A stretch of 64,000 bases of DNA from Limonium bicolor (taxonomy: Eukaryota; Streptophyta; Magnoliopsida; Caryophyllales; Plumbaginaceae), in the NCBI GenBank assembly GCA_023374045.1, contig CM041779.1, forward strand, positions 150,165,485 through 150,229,484, written 5' to 3'. Each line of letters starts with the position of its first letter. Position 1 is the first letter of the stretch. The position numbers were made by a program, and so were the translations under genes. The notes beneath the pieces were generated by a model, which saw only the letters and a list, made by a program, of their open reading frames with translations, had not been told where the DNA came from and did not search any database. This document shows positions 8,561 through 19,069 of the stretch, in pieces.

Positions 8561-10759
8561 TGTATCGAAGGTATAACGGACCACAATGTTTGATCTCTCT
8601 AACAAGATGAACAAGTAGATGCACCATAATATCAAAAAACGAAGGAGGAAAATACATTTACAACTGACACATGGTGATCACAAGGTCATTCTGTAGTTTA
8701 TCCAGCGTCTCCACATCAAGCACTTTACACGAAATTCCTTTAAATAAAACACATAAATTTGTAATTGTTTTCCTGACATCAGCTGGAAGGATCCCATGGA
8801 TTGCAACCGGAAGTAAGTGCTGCATCAGCACATGATAGTCGTGAGGCTTCATCCCTACCAATTTAATATCAGACATTGATACCAAACTTGATATGTTCGA
8901 TGAGTAACCAGATGGCACTTTAATATGACGAAGAGAACTACAAAAACTTATTTTCTTTTCTCGTATACCCAATTCAACCAGATCTTTTCTACCCTTCAAA
9001 TGGTCTTTTATCTTTCCTTTCACGTTTAGTAGTGTCGCAGTTACGCTTTCACCAATGTTTTTCTCCACGTGCATAGCATCAATGCCATGTCTCACCTCTA
9101 AATGTTGCCAATATTCAAGTTCCCAAAATATTGATTTTTTCTTCCAGATGCTCTTTTCAGTGGCTTTAATTGGTGGACCGAAGTTGTTCACAACATTCTT
9201 CAACTGATTGTAAGTCTCAGCAGCAGATAGTGGTGGTCGTGCGACTGCATGATCCGTTTTTCCATCAAACTCTTTTGTCATCTTACGGTATTTGTGACCT
9301 TCCGAGAGGAATTTCCGATGGCCCATGTACACATTTTTTCCATTGTGTTTTAATCGTATACTGCAAGTTCTATCTCCACATATAGGGCACTCTAGAGCTA
9401 CTTTAATTGTGTATCCCGAAAGGTTGCCGTATGCAGGGAAATCATTGATTGTACAAAACAACATAGCCCGGAGCGTGAAGTTTTCCATACCGTACACTGT
9501 CGCACCTTCATTCCACAACAATTGTAAATCGTCAATAAGTGGTTGCAAAACACATTAATTTTGTTTCTCGGTTGTTTTGGACCCGATATCAACAGTCAGA
9601 GGAGAATATGTCTGGGTTTCATACACAACCATGGCGGCAGATTGTATATTGTCAATAAAACAGGCCAAGTACTGTGTATACTGCTCAAAGTGTCATAAGG
9701 GTTCATCCCATTAGTGCATAAACCAAGTCTTAAGTTCCTTGGGTCTGTACCGAATTGAGGGTATATTCTGTCAATGTTTCTCCATTGTGGTGAATCGGCT
9801 GGATGTCTTAATTTACCATCATCCTTTCTATGGGTAGCATGCCATCGAAGGTTCTCAACATCTTTCTGAACTGCAAACAAATGTTTGAATCAGGGAATTA
9901 TCAGTAGATACTACAACACCTTCGCAGGAGAACCCACTTTAGTGCTTATGTGGTTTCTCTCACCCTTTTTTACATAAAGTGATTCCCCACATTCGGAGCA
10001 ATGGTCATCCAACTCATTCTCCTTCCAGTACAACATACACATATTTGGATAAGCATGTATTTTTTTATATTCCATACCCATTGGACACATTAACTTCTTT
10101 GCTTCATAAGTTGTTGTGGGTATAACATTGTCCTTTGGTAGTACATCCTTCAGCAGTTGTAAAAGATCTATAAAACTGACATCACTCCATCCATGTCTCG
10201 CCTTCAGATTGAATAGTTTTAGGACAACGCTCAATTTGTTTTGCTTTTGCGTATCTCATCCACTGTACAACGGTTCCTTGGATGCTTGCGTCAGATTTTC
10301 AAATGTTTTGGGTTTGTTGGAAAAATGTTGTTCAACATCTTCCATCATTGCATTAAGGTCCTCCTCATCTGAATCACTAACTAGTGAATCATCTTGAGTT
10401 TCCCCAAAATCGTGTGAAGCATCCATTTCTGATTGTTCTGCAACGACGTTATCAGCACATTCAAACACTTGTACTGAATGTTGACCATGCAGTATTTTTA
10501 TGGCTTCATAATCTTCTGTAAACCCTTTGAGAATCAGATGATCCTTAATCTTATCTACACCTCGGTATTTGAAGTCGTTCTTGCAATTGATACAAGGACA
10601 TCGAATATATCCCTTATCCCTTGGTTTAAGATTGTCAACAAGGACTTTGCAAAATTTATTGACCCCTACTAGGTACTTGATGTCCAATATGTCACTGTAC
10701 ATCATTGAGTGCTCCATCTCCTTTTTCAACACACACCAGATGTCGTGAACTCGTTCCAT
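8561..10759 (-). pseudogene. CACTA (En/Spm) TNP2-type transposase, interrupted by the Ty3 LTR
   Basis: Read on the minus strand from 10759. The N-terminal transposase-associated domain has a CPCINCKN zinc-binding motif and an acidic linker. It is followed by KARHGWSDVSF, YPNMCMLYWKEN, RWHATHRKDDGKLRHPADS, LGLCTNGMNPY, PPWLCMK, ALECPICGDRT and the C-terminal YFPPSFFDIMVHL region. These are landmarks of the plant TNP2 family (DDE transposase of CACTA elements). Stops occur near 10256, 9911, 9889, 9596 and 8658, with a one-base frameshift near 9550. The frame is cut at 8560/8561, where the Ty3 LTR ends, in a conserved LYLR motif; the C-terminal rest should lie left of the window. Confidence 0.9.
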
Positions 10760-10805
10760 TGATCTCCTATTTTTTATTTACAAATTTAACCACCTAAACC
10801 TATTC
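10760..10805. other. Short leader upstream of the TNP2 frame
   Basis: This AT-rich DNA separates the transposase start and the palindrome. I see no clear promoter box. Confidence 0.3.
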
Positions 10806-10896
10806 AATCACCTTCGATCTCACCTAGGAACAAGTTAATAATATATAGTAGTTCATTGATAATTTCGGCAGCATTACCCTACAGTTCTCCTAGTGT

Positions 10897-10931
<35 letters not shown>

Positions 10932-11061
10932 TCGTTTCAATTCACATATATATATGTACACTAGAAGAACACTAGGGTAATGCTGCAGAAATTATCACTG
11001 AACTACTGTATATTATTAACTCATTCACAACCTAGATGGTGAGATCAAAGGTCATTGGACA
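10806..11061. repeat. Long imperfect palindrome (fold-back element) with (AT)n centre
   Basis: The left arm (about 10806-10905) and right arm (about 10945-11061) are complementary with few mismatches; for example CAGCATTACCCTA pairs with TAGGGTAATGCTG, and TCGATCTCACCTAGG with CCTAG(AT)GGTGAGATCAAA. The core is an (AT) run plus a short spacer. It could be a fold-back MITE or a subterminal structure of the CACTA element upstream of its transposase. No clear TSD was found. Confidence 0.7.
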
Positions 11062-12045
11062 GTCCCAACAGGGACTATCTAAGACATACCTCTATCAGGT
11101 AAATCTCAGACAGGTAATTCTATGTTTGAATTGATTTTCCATTGTTTAATAGAAAAAACAAAAATAAATTGAAACGTTTTAAATACCAACCTGATGAGTA
11201 CTGGATGGTCAGCTAGCGCAGACAACACAGAAGAAGGAGAAGTAGGCAAATGCTCTTGCGCGTAATATAACACCTATTCAATGAAATTAGAATAAGGTTT
11301 AAATTTAAAAAAACTTGAATAATTGAGCATATAAACAAAAGAATATAGCTGGAACAAACCATGGTCTACTAACCTGATGAGTAGTGATGGTCTACTCACA
11401 AAGAGGATGGAAGAGAGATAGTTCAACCGTACGTAGTAACACTTAGCCGATGAAATTAGAATAAAGTTAAATTCTGGAAAAATTTTGGCATACAAATCAA
11501 CTTTCAAGATGTTAGTTAGTTGGCAAACAAAAAAAGAAATTTTTAGCAACTAGCTAGGTTACTACCGTGGGTTCAGATCAGGCAAGCCGGTGGCAAAGGT
11601 TGACGGGGCAATAGTTAAGACAGCAACCGGACTCGTCGAAAATATTCAAGACTGCGACATCAGTCAAGAAAAGATAAGTTAATCTTAAAAGTTAATAAAA
11701 CAATCAACATTGATATTGTGCAAAAGATGAAAAAAAATTGAAACTGTGAGTAATAATGAAGAAGGTTAAATTCGATGAAATTAGAATCAGGTTAAATTCT
11801 GGAAAAAATTTGGCATGACCTTTGTGTTTTTTTAGATACTCCACACTTTTTTTAGGAAAAAGCAAACACAATAGCAGCATCAGATCAAGGTTCAAGTGAC
11901 TCTCAACAAAACGCACTAACATTTTAAGCATCATCAGACAGGGAACTGTTTGATTTTTTTAATATTTCAAATAAAAAACATGACTAAACGAAAGAGCAAA
12001 CAAATATATGTCAAAAAAAGCATCGTGTTGAAACATTTTTAAATA
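11062..12045. other. Non-coding CACTA interior with repeated units
   Basis: No gene seen. The motif CCAACCTGATGAGTA... / CTAACCTGATGAGTAG... recurs at about 11190 and 11372 (and after the solo LTR at 13432), each followed by a GATGAAATTAGAATAAGGTTAA-type stretch (11280, 11453, 11778, 13518). The units are diverged, roughly 100-250 bp long, and may be subterminal or exon-intron repeats of the CACTA element. Confidence 0.5.
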
Positions 12046-13436
12046 CTAACTGATAAGTGGTGAAATAGTGCTTTTTCAAGGTCTTTATTCACCATCATTT
12101 TACTCGGTGCATGACTTATTTCACCACTCTATGGAGTGTTTTTGTGATTATTAGTGATCTTATACTTTTGACATATTCAAATAGGTAAATACTCACATGA
12201 GTACAATTTTTGTGAGCTTAATCTGAGAATGCATCAATGCTCGAGCACCTCGGGAAGGATGCCAAGCCAACGGGAAGCATCGGGAGAATTCCGGCACAAA
12301 AGAAGTACATTCTGGGGCCGACTGACCTTGGGGACCGACCTTGTCAAGGTCGGTCTGACTCTGCCCAAGCCGTCCCAAACTTACTGGAATCGACCGACCT
12401 TGGGACCGATCTTGTCCAAGGTCGGTCGAGCTTAAAATCTGTCACGTGCTTCCTTCTAAGAGGGTCCGACCGACCCCGCGACCGACCTTGCAAGGTCGGT
12501 CGGATGAAATTTTTGGCCAGATTCTTCTCTTAAAAGGCTACATTTTGGGGCTTCCTTCCCCATCATCCAACACACACGATTCCAACCTAAAAGAGGAGAG
12601 AGAGTGGCGAAAACAAGGGAGAAAAGAAGAGGAGAAAAGAAGAGAAGAAAGGAGGAAGAAGAAAGTGAAGATTTCTACCTCCATTGAAGCTTAGAAGCTC
12701 CTCTAATGGCTATTTCTCCCTTCTCCTTCCTCTTTCCTTTAGCTATGGTTGAGTAGTTCCATTTGAATCCTAGGATGAGGGTTTGAACCCATTTTGCTCA
12801 TTGAATGCTAGAAACCTAACTCATTTATTACTCTTGTTTTATTCCCTTCAATATCAATTAATGCTTTAAATTGATCTCTTATTGCATTTATGGTGGTTTC
12901 ATTCAATATTTGAACTTTTGTTTGGAACTAGACCAACAAGGGGGATAAACCCTAGCTTTTGCTTTCTTGAGTTTGGAAGTGAATGCTAAGGGCTATTAAT
13001 TAAGAGTGCTTGCTTAATGCTATTTAATGACTTGGACCTCCTTTAATTAAGGGGTTTGATTATTTAGGTAAGAATTGAATTTTCCATGATGTGGGGATTC
13101 ATGAGTTACACTATAATAGGCAATGAGATGATGAGTTAAGGTTTTGAAGTTCTTTGAGTGAATTAGGTGATTTCCACTATCCTAGGGTACTCTCCCCATC
13201 CATTCCATTCACAACCATTTTACTGTTTTATAGCATTTCAACTGACAACAAGCAAGCTTGCCTCCGGCTAAACCCCCATTTTATTGTTTATTCGCACTTA
13301 ACTAATTTACCGAAGCTTGGGACTTAGAGACCAATTTCCTTGTGGATACGACACTTGTTTTACTGCAACGAATTGGGTGCACTTGCCCATTTTAGCTAGG
13401 TTTAATTACTATGTTTGTAATTTTCCCAACACTAAC
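12046..13436 (+). mobile_element. Solo LTR with 5-bp TSD (CTAAC)
   Basis: The LTR spans 12051-13431 (1381 bp, TGATAAG to CCCAACA) and is flanked by CTAAC at 12046-12050 and 13432-13436. Removing it rejoins ACTAAC/CTGATGAG, matching the repeat unit at about 11190. A TATA-like TTAAAAGG box lies near 12531. The U5-like end contains CCTTGTGGATACGACACTT. The GGTCGGTCG/CGACCGACC words recur many times between 12310 and 12500. It probably comes from a Ty3-type element; the lineage was not determined. A relative in opposite orientation lies at 23452-24795. Confidence 0.88.
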
Positions 13437-14528
13437 CTGATGAGCAGTGATGGTCAACTCACGACATAGGATGGGAGGGAGATAGCTGAATGAGTTCCAA
13501 GTGTGATCACACCTATCCAATGAAATTAGAATAAGGTTAATTCTAGGAAATAATTGGCATGACCTTTGCGTAATTTTAGGTACTCTACACTTTTTTTAGG
13601 CAAAAACAAACACAGTATCAACATTTTTCTCAGCAAAATGATAATTATCTATCAAGGAAGACACTACTATGATGAACATTGGCTATCTACAAAGCAAAAC
13701 GATTATTATTTTCTGTTACAATAAAATTAAGCATGGTTCCGAAATCTAGTTGCATCAAATACACCCAAAATATGAAGAGTAGATCTCAATATGTAAGTAC
13801 TTTGTAAACTATCACAATTTAATTTGAGAAACAAGAACGGGGAGAACAATTTTTATTACTGAGGAAGACAAGGGAATGATTTTTATTACTTGAATATTGA
13901 GTGATGGTCTGCTTAATTGCTTTACAGAGAGTAGGGTGAGTATATATATACTCTGTATCCGACTACAGGGGATAGTAAATGTAAGGAATATTATAATATA
14001 ATATGTGTTACATTTTGTTCCTTTTTTTGAAAGAAGTGTTACATTCTATTCCTAATAAAGCTTCGACTACTAAACAAACTCTGTAAAAGTATACATCTTT
14101 CAATCGTCATAATTCCCAAATAAATTAAACTATAACGAGCTTCAATTAAATGTCAGTTTTGTCTAGGTTTCAGGATTTCAGTAGTTCCCTATTTTCACGT
14201 ATGATCATACGGATGAATTTATTTTACAGAAAACGGATCGAGGACTAAGCGCAACTATAATTAATCAACCAGTGAACAAACATACAAGTAATGATTTTAC
14301 CACATTTCCCCATCGCCATGACACCTAACATCACCACGTGAAGCAAAATAATACGCAATGTCACAACAAAAAAACAACAATCACAACATCGTTCTCTTAT
14401 ACTACTCAACTCAACTAGTCATATTACGATGAAATAGACCTTGAAGATCTAATGTGAGGGCAAGAGAGTAATTATCCTACTGATAACAATTAAAACATCA
14501 ACAATTTTTTCATTCTAAAAAAGTTCAA
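13437..14528. other. Non-coding stretch, probably CACTA interior
   Basis: No gene recognised. The first 200 bp repeat the unit seen at 11372-11500 and 11775-11880; the rest is AT-rich with short chance ORFs only. Confidence 0.4.
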
Positions 14529-15383
14529 TTGTTTCTCCTAATTCGTTTATATATATGTAAAGTGTTTCATTTCATTTTTTCATCTAAAACCTACAACAAT
14601 TCACCTGAAACTCCAAAATGCCTCTCGTTTGGTAGAAAAATCCAGTGCCAAATCCCCCATCCAGACCGATCAATCATAAACTTGAGTAGCTCTCTCCGAA
14701 GAAGCAAGAGGTTAGAATCCAAATCCTCCTCCAACTCTCATGACAATATATTTTCAAAACATACAAGGAATAGGAAGAAAAGAGAAATGGACTCTGCTCA
14801 AACAAGAGATAACCGAGACAAAAGCAAATCTGGTAGGTCTAGTAGAAACCCACCAGTCCCGTCCTCTCAATAAAATCCAGTCCCTCTGGGGACTGAAAGG
14901 CCAAACAGCCTGGGAAGAGATCCCATTCGCAAGGACAGTCTGGAGGACTTCTCATCACCTGGAATCCGCTTGAAGCAACAACCACTAATTGCGGGAAATA
15001 TAGTCTTTGGATGGCCGTTGACGTTACCCGGCTCTATATCCCTTTTTCCGGTTCAGTCATTCTTACATATGCCCCTACTGACGCGGAAGGGAGAAGAAAC
15101 ATGTTTCAAGAGATAATAGAATTGGGCAGATCTTCTCAACTGGTGGGGCATCTCTTTTGTCTTCCCCTCCTCGGTGGATCACTCTTCTGAATCATGGTGC
15201 AGTATGGACATTTCCTCCCCGTTCAAGAAAGCCTGGGCATCCACCTTCATTCACTGCATCAGGACCATTTGGTCCATTAGGAATGTGACAGTTTTCCAAG
15301 AAAACTCCCCAGAGCGGAACCTCTCCTCCTTTACAATGAAGAAACAAGTCTGGGATTGGGAGCTAAAGAAAAGTTTTCTATAA
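14529..15383 (+). pseudogene. L1-like LINE ORF2 remnant (endonuclease start fused to RT tail)
   Basis: From about 14730 the frame reads YFQNIQGIGRKEKWTLLKQ, then KANLVGLVETH, the start of the LINE endonuclease domain. A further endonuclease stretch (LYIPFSGSVILTYAPT) follows to about 15110 after frameshifts. At 15174-15383 the frame encodes a region ending in FIHCIRTIWSIRN, typical of the zinc-binding end after the LINE reverse transcriptase. The RT body (about 2.5 kb) is missing, so this is an internally deleted copy. Its 3' tail continues to 21108, split by the copia insertion. Confidence 0.75.
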
Positions 15384-15781
15384 CAGAGAAAATATCCTTT
15401 CTCTATTTCAGGATTCATAACCAGAGCACTCTGTTGTCTGCTAAATATTGATGACTTTACTTAAGAGTTTAAGCTGCCAGGTAGCCAAAGTCGATTCTCC
15501 GATTCAACGCCAGGGCTGTGGAAATTTTGTTCGACGGTTAAAAAATCTGGACGTGCATTTTGCAACAATAACAGGGGCCCAATTTGCTACGGTAGTAACT
15601 GAGTAAATGTGAACTATTGAAGCAGCAGCAAGTCCTTTTCTGTTGCAGAAGGCCTGCATGTCAAGGAAAACTGATGCGTTCTTTTTGGTCTTAAAGTTTT
15701 CCTTATTAGATCGCTATTTTTCTAAGTGTATCTTTGTAACTGTGTTTTTGTCATGAACATTAGGCCGGGGCTGGGTACTCT
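15384..15781 (+). other. LINE 3' untranslated tail, left part
   Basis: This non-coding tail runs up to GGGCTGGGTACTCTCCTTC, where the copia element inserted. It resumes at 21019 with GGCTTTTTGCC and ends in a short poly(A). Confidence 0.6.
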
Positions 15782-15786
15782 CCTTC

Positions 15787-16024
15787 TGTGAATTTAGGGT
15801 GGATTCTAGCTATAGCAGAGAGAGGGAAGTCGAGAAGAAGAATCGTCGGGAGCGAAATTTGAAAGAACGAAGAAGACGATGTATATTCATTTTGAAAGTA
15901 TTGTACACTCTACAGAAGGAGTATTAGAAGAGGACTATATAAGAACACAAATATGTAAAAGGGTAAGACTAACTAAAACGACGTAGTATAAGAAAAAGAC
16001 TAGAAAAACTAAATATACCTAACA
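15787..16024 (-). repeat. 3' LTR of the copia element
   Basis: 238 bp. It differs from the partner at 20776-21013 by CG versus CA near 15870 and CG versus TG near 15979, both CpG-type transitions. It contains a TATATAAG motif near 15935. Confidence 0.95.
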
Positions 16025-16040
16025 CCCCCCCGCAAGACAA
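16025..16040 (-). promoter_or_regulatory. Polypurine tract of the copia element
   Basis: On the minus strand TTGCGGGGGGG directly precedes the 3' LTR start TGTTAGG. It is the expected plus-strand primer. Confidence 0.7.
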
Positions 16041-16088
16041 GAATGGTGATAACCATGCTTGGCTTGAAAAAAGAAAACGGACAACAAT

Positions 16089-17768
16089 TTATGAACTAGA
16101 TATGCCCATCGACATATACTGAGATTTGTACTGCTTCCCTGATAAACTTTTAGTCAGCATATCTGCCAATTGAAAGGAACTGGGAATGTGAGAAATGGTG
16201 ATGAGACCCTTCTGTAACTGATCCCTCACATAGTGACAATCAATTTCGATGTGCTTCGTTCTTTCATGAAGAACTGGGTTCCTAGCAATAAAAACAGCTG
16301 CACGGTTATCACACTTGACGGGGATGGGTATATTATCTGTGACGCCTAGCTCATGAAGAAGACGGCTCAACCAAGCCAGTTCGGCAGTAACCTTTCTCAA
16401 GGCTCTGTATTCGGCTTCAGCAGATGATAAGGAGACACATGCCTGTTTTTTGGATTTCCACGAGATCGGAGAACCACCAAGAAGGATGTAAAAGCCACTT
16501 ACGGAACGCCTAGATATGGGACATGATGCCCAGTCTGAATCGCAATAGGCAACAAGTTGCTGAGATGCAGTATTATTAAGCAGAATGCCGGTATCAATGG
16601 TGCCCTTGACGTATCGTAAGACATGTAGAGCAGCATTGAAATGATTTACACATGGAACGTTGAGGAATTGACTCAATAACTGCACGCTGAAACATATATC
16701 AGGTCTGGTGTGGGTTAGGTAATTCAATTTTCCAATAAGCCTTCTGTATTGCTCAACGCTTTCATAAGGTGGACTGTCTTGAGGCAGCAGCTTAATACCA
16801 GATTCCAAGGGACTAGTAACAGGCTTACTATGATCAATATGAAATTCTGAAATAAGCTGCTTGGAGTACTTCCTTTGAGTCATAACCATGCCGTTAGGAG
16901 TGCTTAGAAACTCCATGCCTAAGAAGTAACAGAGACCACCAAGATCTTTGATCTTAAATTCTGCATGTAGGCTAGATTTTAAACAGTGAATTTCATCAAG
17001 ATCATTACCACAAATTAATAAATCATCAACATATACTCCCACGTGAATCACTGATTTGTTGGTGTGTTTTGAAAATAGGGAATAGTCGTTGTAAGAAGTC
17101 ACAAAACCTTTCTTGCGAAGAAAATTAGCCAACTTGGCATACCATTGCCTGGAGGCTTGCTTTAGGCCATAAAGAGAGCGTTTGAGATGACAAACCTTGT
17201 TACCACCTTCCACTTGTAGACCATCCGGCAATTTCATGTAAATGTCTTCATGCAAATCCCCGTGGAGGAACGCATTATTAACGTCTAGCTGATGAATTTG
17301 CCATCCCTTTTTAATCGCAACAACAATCAAAGAACGAATAGTAGTCATCTTTACGACTGGTGAAAAAGTCTCAGAGTAATCTACCCCGTACTTTTGTGTG
17401 AATCCCCTCACTACAAGTCTTGCTTTATAACGCTCCAAACTGCCGTCAGCCTTGAGTTTGACCTTGTAGACCCATTTGCAGCTGATCGCCCTTTTTCCTT
17501 TGGGCAGAGGTACAACATCCCAAGTATTATTGCGCTGTAGGGCCTCAAGTTCTAGTTGCATAGCAGATCTCCATTCCGGATGAAGATTAGCTTCTCTGAA
17601 GGATTCCGGTTCAGGTAATATAACCTGTTTGTGCTTATCTGTCGTGACAGTGAAGCCATACGACGGTGAGATGTCATGGTTGCTATTGACAGCAGGAATA
17701 TCTGTCAACGAGAAGAGAGCCAAAGTGTTGGTGACTTGCTGTTCATGGCCCTTCAGTCTATCAGCCAA
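16089..17768 (-). CDS. pol: Copia reverse transcriptase and RNase H
   Basis: The 559-residue open frame is the C-terminal part of the polyprotein; the apparent start is only the point after a frameshift. It has EWRSAMQLELEAL and TWDVVPLPKGK at the RT entry, RLVVRGFTQKYGVDYSETF, QLDVNNAFLHGDL, RSLYGLKQASRQWY and the catalytic box YVDDLL. RNase H follows with AYCDSDWASC, SSAEAEYRAL and the terminal LADMLTKSL. No stop interrupts it. The polyprotein frame is lost about 170 bp upstream, near 17940. Confidence 0.96.
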   Translation of the reverse strand: MADRLKGHEQQVTNTLALFSLTDIPAVNSNHDISPSYGFTVTTDKHKQVILPEPESFREANLHPEWRSAMQLELEALQRNNTWDVVPLPKGKRAISCKWVYKVKLKADGSLERYKARLVVRGFTQKYGVDYSETFSPVVKMTTIRSLIVVAIKKGWQIHQLDVNNAFLHGDLHEDIYMKLPDGLQVEGGNKVCHLKRSLYGLKQASRQWYAKLANFLRKKGFVTSYNDYSLFSKHTNKSVIHVGVYVDDLLICGNDLDEIHCLKSSLHAEFKIKDLGGLCYFLGMEFLSTPNGMVMTQRKYSKQLISEFHIDHSKPVTSPLESGIKLLPQDSPPYESVEQYRRLIGKLNYLTHTRPDICFSVQLLSQFLNVPCVNHFNAALHVLRYVKGTIDTGILLNNTASQQLVAYCDSDWASCPISRRSVSGFYILLGGSPISWKSKKQACVSLSSAEAEYRALRKVTAELAWLSRLLHELGVTDNIPIPVKCDNRAAVFIARNPVLHERTKHIEIDCHYVRDQLQKGLITISHIPSSFQLADMLTKSLSGKQYKSQYMSMGISSS

Positions 17769-17830
17769 AATTGCTGTGAACGCCTCTCCGTCAGGTGACT
17801 GAACAGAAAATTGTCCTACAAAATAATCAC

Positions 17831-19042
17831 TTAAATAGTGTGGCCTTGTGTGATGCCTCGAAGACCGTCGAAGGGTCGTCTCTGATTCTGGAAGAGTAGC
17901 ATCAGTAGAGACATTGTTCTCTGGTTGCTCAACTTCTTAGGGGTTTGTGAGGCAGCGTTTTCTGCTGCATCTTGCTGGATAGAAGATGTTGAAGTTTCTT
18001 CCGGGTCTTGTTCAAAAGGGGAGGAGGAGATAGTGTTGTTATGATTTGGAAACAAATTTTGTCTTGGAGGATCTTCATTAATGTCATGCATTGTAACTGA
18101 GGAACTAGGAAATAGAGCATTGTCTTGGGATATCGATTGTTTTTCTTGGAAAGGAAAAATTGTTTCATAGAATTTAACATCACGGCTATGAATGATAACT
18201 CTATCTGAACATCTGAGCAGCTTGTGACCCTTGCTAATCATACTTGGCCCTAAATAAATACACTTAGCAGCTCTCTCTTCAAATTTTTGTTTGTGTGCCT
18301 TGACAACTGCTGCGTAAGCTAGGCATCCAAAAGTTCTCAGAGAATCAAACTTTGGTATTTGATTATATAAGATTTGATATGGTGTCTTACCAGATAATAC
18401 AGAAGATGGGAGCCTGTTAATAATATAAGTAGCAAAAAGTATTGTCTCACCCCAATATTCTATAGGTATAGCACTTTGGAAGAATAAAGCACGCGCAGTC
18501 TCAAGAATGTATCGGTGTTTTCTCTCTACGATGCCGTTTTGTTGAGGGGTGTGGGGGCAGGTTCTTTGATGAATAATACCTTGTGATTGAAGAAAACGTA
18601 TACCTTCAGCTGAAGCCCCTAGTTCATAGGCATTATCTGATTTAAGGATCTTAATTTTCTTTGAAAACTGCCGATCTATCATGACTATGAAATTCTTTTT
18701 ATGAGAAAAAGCATCAGATTTCTTTCGTAGCAATTTCACCCATAGGCATCTGCTCTTATCATCTACTAAACTGAGGAAGTAGTTAAATCCATCATGTGTA
18801 GTAGTAGAACAGGGACCCCAAACGTCCACATGGACAATGTCAAAACAATTATCACTAAGGCTTTGAGAATTAGGGAAAGGCAATCTATGTCCCTTTGCCC
18901 TATTACAAGCATGACAAACAAAAACAGAAGGAACATCATGTTTATTGACTATCCCTAGATAAACCAGTTTCTGAGGTGGAACATGTCCTAACCGACAATG
19001 CCAGTACATGACTTTACTTTCTGTCGAAATATTACAGATCAA
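17831..19042 (-). CDS. int: Copia integrase (GAG-pre-integrase plus DDE core)
   Basis: The frame is continuous with gag-protease across the TGA at 19070-19072 (nine codons between). It contains the HHCC zinc domain (YWHCRLGHVPPQKL, CHACNRAKGHR) and the DDE residues in HVDVWGP, LKSDNAYE and NGIVERKHR. The AYAAVVKAHKQKFEERA region precedes the RT linker. After about 17940 the track leaves the ancestral frame by one base; the other frame carries the continuation (RRSSRHHTRPHYL) into the RT. This enzyme inserts element DNA into the genome. Confidence 0.95.
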   Translation of the reverse strand: MICNISTESKVMYWHCRLGHVPPQKLVYLGIVNKHDVPSVFVCHACNRAKGHRLPFPNSQSLSDNCFDIVHVDVWGPCSTTTHDGFNYFLSLVDDKSRCLWVKLLRKKSDAFSHKKNFIVMIDRQFSKKIKILKSDNAYELGASAEGIRFLQSQGIIHQRTCPHTPQQNGIVERKHRYILETARALFFQSAIPIEYWGETILFATYIINRLPSSVLSGKTPYQILYNQIPKFDSLRTFGCLAYAAVVKAHKQKFEERAAKCIYLGPSMISKGHKLLRCSDRVIIHSRDVKFYETIFPFQEKQSISQDNALFPSSSVTMHDINEDPPRQNLFPNHNNTISSSPFEQDPEETSTSSIQQDAAENAASQTPKKLSNQRTMSLLMLLFQNQRRPFDGLRGITQGHTI

Positions 19043-19069
19043 GCTGTTCTGTGGTGTTGTTCTCCAACA

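Noticed and set aside
9843..9911. Intron in TNP2 between GCGAAG/GTGTTG and TTTGCAG
   Set aside because: The same stretch keeps the ancestral frame (VL-YLLIIP-FKHLF pattern) with two stops, so mutated coding explains it better.
12229..12694. ORFs in the solo LTR, including a Glu/Lys/Arg-rich frame
   Set aside because: They arise from GGTCGGTCG words and purine tracts inside an LTR with exact TSD; no domain.
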